A stretch of DNA of 17,323 nucleotides from Bacillota bacterium (GTDB lineage: Bacteria; Bacillota_A; Clostridia; Clostridiales; Clostridiaceae), in the NCBI GenBank assembly GCA_021837545.1, contig JAKBFR010000047.1, positions 1 through 17,323 on the forward strand, read 5' to 3'. The notes beneath the pieces were generated by a model. The model was not told the origin of the DNA and did not search any database. It saw nothing but the letters and a program-made list of their open reading frames with translations. The position numbers were made by a program, and so were the translations under genes. How positions within the stretch are numbered: the first letter of the stretch is position 1; each line of letters begins with the position of its first letter. Below, piece after piece: positions 15,084-17,323 of the stretch.

Positions 15084-15219
15084 TAATAGTTTTATTATAA
15101 ATCAAAATTTTTAATTTAATTTATGTATAAATGAATTTTATTTGGCAATAACTAATAATGAAGTATTTAACTTCAATATTTAATCGCCTCTCCCCCATTT
15201 TTATTTATATACAATATTT

Positions 15220-15264
15220 AAGTGCCGTAACTATGTTCAATGATTTGACATAATTACGGCACTT
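15220..15264. terminator. Strong hairpin between convergent sirtuin and cinA
   Basis: An 11-bp perfect stem AAGTGCCGTAA/TTACGGCACTT (15220-15230, 15254-15264), extended inward by TATGT/ACATA. It is followed on the plus strand by TTTCGTTTTAT. A weaker stem at about 15359-15399 lies nearer the cinA stop. The 15007-15413 gap holds no gene. Confidence 0.55.
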
Positions 15265-15413
15265 TCGTTTTATATTTATTTTGAACGATATTTATATATA
15301 TAGATAAGATATCAAACTTCTAAGGTATAATTGGTATGATATTTAATATTTACTATGCTTACGCGTATATCTAAAAGTAGAAATAAGGGATATATGCATA
15401 AGTGCAGTGTACT

Positions 15414-16649
15414 TTATTTTTTAATTAAAATTCTTCTAAGCATATCTAATCCAGTCATTGTTGCTTGAAGCCTAACTCTACTTCTATTTCCATTAAAAAT
15501 GCATTTTTGCACTGTTACTTCGCCTTGTACATATACACCTACATAAACTAATCCCACAGGCTTTTCTTCAGTTCCGCCTCCTGGCCCTGCAATTCCTGTT
15601 GTAACAATGCTTACATCCGTTCCAGCTGTCTTTGCAATGCCAATTGCCATTTCCCTTGCTGTTTCTTCACTTACAGCTCCATATTTATCTAGCGTCTCAT
15701 TCCTAACACCTAATCTATTATGTTTAGCCTCATTAGAATACGTCACAGCACCTTCTAAAAGCACTTCAGATATTCCAGGATAATTGATAAGGGTACTCGC
15801 TATCATTCCCCCTGTACATGATTCAGCTGTAGATATGGTAAGCTTTTGGTTAATCAATAGCTTACATACAACATCTTCTATGGCAATATCTTCTGTTGCA
15901 TAAACATTATCACCTAATCTTCTTTTAATTTCTTCTTCTATAGGTGTTATTAATTTTAACGCTTCTTCTTCATTTTTAGCTTTTGCTGTTACTCTAAGCA
16001 TTACACCTACTTCTTTTGCATAAGGCGCAATGGTAGGATTCGTTTGAGATTCCATCAAATCCTTAACCTCTTCTGCAACAGCACTTTCTCCAATTCCTAA
16101 TATTTTTATCATTTTTGATACTAATATTGAATCAGCTTTTTTTTGCAGATAAGGCCTAACTGTCTCTTCAAACATTGGCTTCATTTCCTTTGGTGGTCCT
16201 GGTAAGATAATCATTATTTTATTATTTTCTTCTATGATTACACCTGGTGCTGTACCATTATTATTATTTATAATAATAGTTCCCTTTGGAATTAATCCTT
16301 GTTTTAAATTATTTTCAGTCATTTTTCTTTCTCTGAATTTGAAATGATCTTTTATTTTTTTAATTGATTCTTCATCTGGTAGTAATTCTTTATTAAAATA
16401 CATTGCTGCAACTTCTTTTGTAAGATCATCATTGGTAGGTCCAAGACCACCTGTTGTTATTATAATATCGCTTCTGCTATAAGCCTCATCAAAAGCATGT
16501 ACAATTCTTTTTTCATTATCTCCTACAACTTGTTGATAATACATGTCTATGCCTAACGCTGCTAATTCCTGTGCTAAATATTGCGCATTAGAATTAATTA
16601 TGTCTCCTAATAATATTTCTGTCCCTATAGCTATAATTTCTGCTTTCAT
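15414..16649 (-). CDS. cinA: CinA: COG1058 domain plus nicotinamide-nucleotide amidase domain
   Basis: The 411-residue protein joins two enzymes of pyridine-nucleotide salvage. Residues 1-170 are the COG1058 (MoCF-binding-like) domain with AEIIAIGTEILLGDIINSNAQYLA and ITTGGLGPTNDDLTKE, linked to ADP-ribose or NAD-derivative pyrophosphatase activity. Residues about 255-411 are the CinA/PncC amidase, which converts NMN to nicotinate mononucleotide and ammonia, with TAESCTGG at 274-281 (Ser277), EGAVTYSNEAKHNRLGV at 299-315 and TGIAGPGGG at 351-359. Length is normal. AAGG lies about 10 nt before the ATG. In many Firmicutes cinA lies next to recA; here it is single and follows the ROK gene after a 456-nt gap. 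Confidence 0.95.
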   Translation of the reverse strand: MKAEIIAIGTEILLGDIINSNAQYLAQELAALGIDMYYQQVVGDNEKRIVHAFDEAYSRSDIIITTGGLGPTNDDLTKEVAAMYFNKELLPDEESIKKIKDHFKFRERKMTENNLKQGLIPKGTIIINNNNGTAPGVIIEENNKIMIILPGPPKEMKPMFEETVRPYLQKKADSILVSKMIKILGIGESAVAEEVKDLMESQTNPTIAPYAKEVGVMLRVTAKAKNEEEALKLITPIEEEIKRRLGDNVYATEDIAIEDVVCKLLINQKLTISTAESCTGGMIASTLINYPGISEVLLEGAVTYSNEAKHNRLGVRNETLDKYGAVSEETAREMAIGIAKTAGTDVSIVTTGIAGPGGGTEEKPVGLVYVGVYVQGEVTVQKCIFNGNRSRVRLQATMTGLDMLRRILIKK

Positions 16650-16709
16650 CTTTATTACCTTCTTCTTTTTATTTGTTTATAAAAAAATTGTTTTAAAGTG
16701 TTTTTAACA

Positions 16710-16738
16710 ATGTTAGATTATTAATGATTAATTGTCAA
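16710..16738 (-). promoter_or_regulatory. Promoter of cinA
   Basis: On the minus strand TTGACA (16733-16738), 17 nt and TAACAT (16710-16715), giving a leader of about 55 nt. Confidence 0.55.
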
Positions 16739-16762
16739 TTATTTCAATACAATAAAAATTTA

Positions 16763-16793
16763 AGACCTATCCAATAAAATACTGGATAGGTCT
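16763..16793. terminator. Hairpin, probable terminator
   Basis: An 11-bp perfect stem AGACCTATCCA/TGGATAGGTCT with a 9-nt loop. T-rich on both sides (TATTTTCTT on plus; TTAAATTTTT on minus). It likely ends transcription coming from the ROK gene before the cinA promoter. Confidence 0.6.
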
Positions 16794-16808
16794 ATTTTCT
16801 TATAATAC

Positions 16809-16837
16809 GCTATCTCTAAATTAAATTTAGAGATAGC
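16809..16837. terminator. Second hairpin in tandem
   Basis: A 13-bp perfect stem GCTATCTCTAAAT/ATTTAGAGATAGC with a 3-nt loop, 15 nt from the previous hairpin. It shares GAGATAGC with the hairpin after the 12283 gene. Confidence 0.5.
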
Positions 16838-16950
16838 TTATATAAAAAATTTTTTCATCTCAATGTATTTTGAGTAAATACTTAAATAATAAAAAAACAA
16901 AAAGTTTTTTACAAAAGCCTTTACTTAAAATTAAATTAGTAATATGTATG

Positions 16951-17099
16951 AGAAGAAAAAATTCATTGCAAGAGAGCTTCTATACTTCTAGTGTATGTAT
17001 AATAACTCCTGCTTATTCATACTATTAAAACTTTATCTTATTTCTAGTTGCTTTAATGCTCCCATCTCTTTAGATAGGCGCTAAGAACGTTACCACCTT
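16951..17099 (-). ncRNA. Candidate structured RNA or 3' UTR after the ROK gene
   Basis: Starting just after the ROK stop, the minus strand holds several nested stems. A 10-position hairpin (17058-17067 with 17072-17081, one mismatch, one wobble, AAAG loop on the minus strand) is followed by an ATTAAA/TTTAAT pairing. A 7-bp stem GCAGGAG/CTCTTGC (17006-17012 with 16968-16974) then encloses further self-complementary sequence. A T6 run (16956-16961) follows like a terminator tail. It has no open frame. I cannot assign it to a known RNA family; a transposon-end remnant is another possibility. Confidence 0.35.
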
Positions 17100-17105
17100 A
17101 GTAAA

Positions 17106-17323
17106 TTATTTATCTTCTGTTTCAAGTAATGCTAATGCTACTGCTCCTATTACTCCTGCATTTGTGCCTAATCCTGCTGGAACAATTTTAACTGATGCCG
17201 CCATAGATTTAAAACATCTCTTATCAACTACTCTTCTTACTGTATCAAAAACTATATCTCCTGCAGCTGCTACTCCACCACCAATTATTATTATTTCTGG
17301 ATCAAAAATTGCTACTGCATTTG
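17106..17323 (-). CDS. ROK-family glucokinase, C-terminal end (5' part outside window)
   Basis: The last 72 codons of a minus-strand gene. The translation NAVAIFDPEIIIIGGGVAAAGD, then VKIVPAGLGTNAGVIGAVALALLE before the TAA, is the C-terminal part of a ROK (repressor, ORF, kinase) sugar kinase: the IFDP-x-xIIIGGGV strand-turn and the GxNAGxIGAxxLA helix that caps the ATP site. ROK glucokinases phosphorylate glucose with ATP to glucose-6-phosphate in the cytoplasm. The sugar-binding and zinc motifs lie outside the window, so a related ROK kinase (fructo- or N-acetylmannosamine kinase) or a ROK regulator is possible, although the regulators usually lack a tail this close to glucokinases. Confidence 0.85.
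   Translation of the reverse strand, partial: NAVAIFDPEIIIIGGGVAAAGDIVFDTVRRVVDKRCFKSMAASVKIVPAGLGTNAGVIGAVALALLETEDK

Noticed and set aside
17088..17099. T-box-like motif AAGGTGGTAACG on the minus strand
   Set aside because: It differs from the T-box consensus at several core positions, is downstream of a kinase gene and is not followed by an aminoacyl-tRNA synthetase or amino-acid gene.

Overview
The window looks like chromosomal DNA of a low-GC Clostridium, probably a solventogenic or saccharolytic species related to C. beijerinckii. Supporting signs are the very AT-rich composition, purine-rich AGGAGG ribosome sites, consensus TTGACA/TATAAT promoters, an AbrB with a Spo0A box in its promoter, and many AT-rich intergenic hairpins. 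It is mostly housekeeping and accessory chromosome. I see no CRISPR array, prophage, intact insertion sequence or replication origin.

Layout. 1-1622 (-): the end of a surface-polysaccharide sugar cluster, a DegT-family aminotransferase followed by a WlbB-like hexapeptide acetyltransferase, the pair expected for a 2,3-diacetamido-uronic acid nucleotide sugar. 1750-4035 (-): a RecB/Cas4-like nuclease fused to an XPD/DinG-type iron-sulfur helicase. 4241-4840 (-): a DUF1836 protein. 5397-5648 (+): the transition-state regulator AbrB, with two sigma-A promoters and a perfect 0A box. 5808-7404 (-): a two-gene RNA methyltransferase operon (yabB-rsmI) converging on abrB, much as in Bacillus, preceded by a long leader that can fold into a large hairpin. 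7786-9027 (-): a secreted CwlO/PcsB-like NlpC/P60 peptidoglycan hydrolase. 9345-10139 (+): tRNA-Pro(UGG) and a HAD phosphatase. 10209-10399: a 191-nt imperfect inverted repeat. 10428-11174 (-): a signal-less parvulin. 11372-12693 (+): uracil-DNA glycosylase and a small Cys-containing protein of unknown function. 12850-13086 (-): a stand-alone 5S rRNA-tRNA-Phe transcription unit. 13581-14140 (+): a GNAT acetyltransferase split by a one-base frameshift. 14281-15006 (+): a zinc sirtuin. 15414-16649 (-): CinA. 17106-17323 (-): the C-terminal end of a ROK-family glucokinase, followed on its own strand by a multi-stem structured region.

The genes do not form one pathway. Themes are envelope construction and remodelling (sugar genes, NlpC/P60), translation (two RNA methyltransferases, two tRNAs, 5S rRNA), nucleic-acid and NAD maintenance (helicase, Ung, CinA, sirtuin) and sporulation-linked control (AbrB/Spo0A). 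The least explained material is non-coding: the hairpin leader of yabB-rsmI, the 191-nt inverted repeat, the structured segment downstream of the ROK gene, and the orphan 5S unit. I did not find a clear new multi-gene system.
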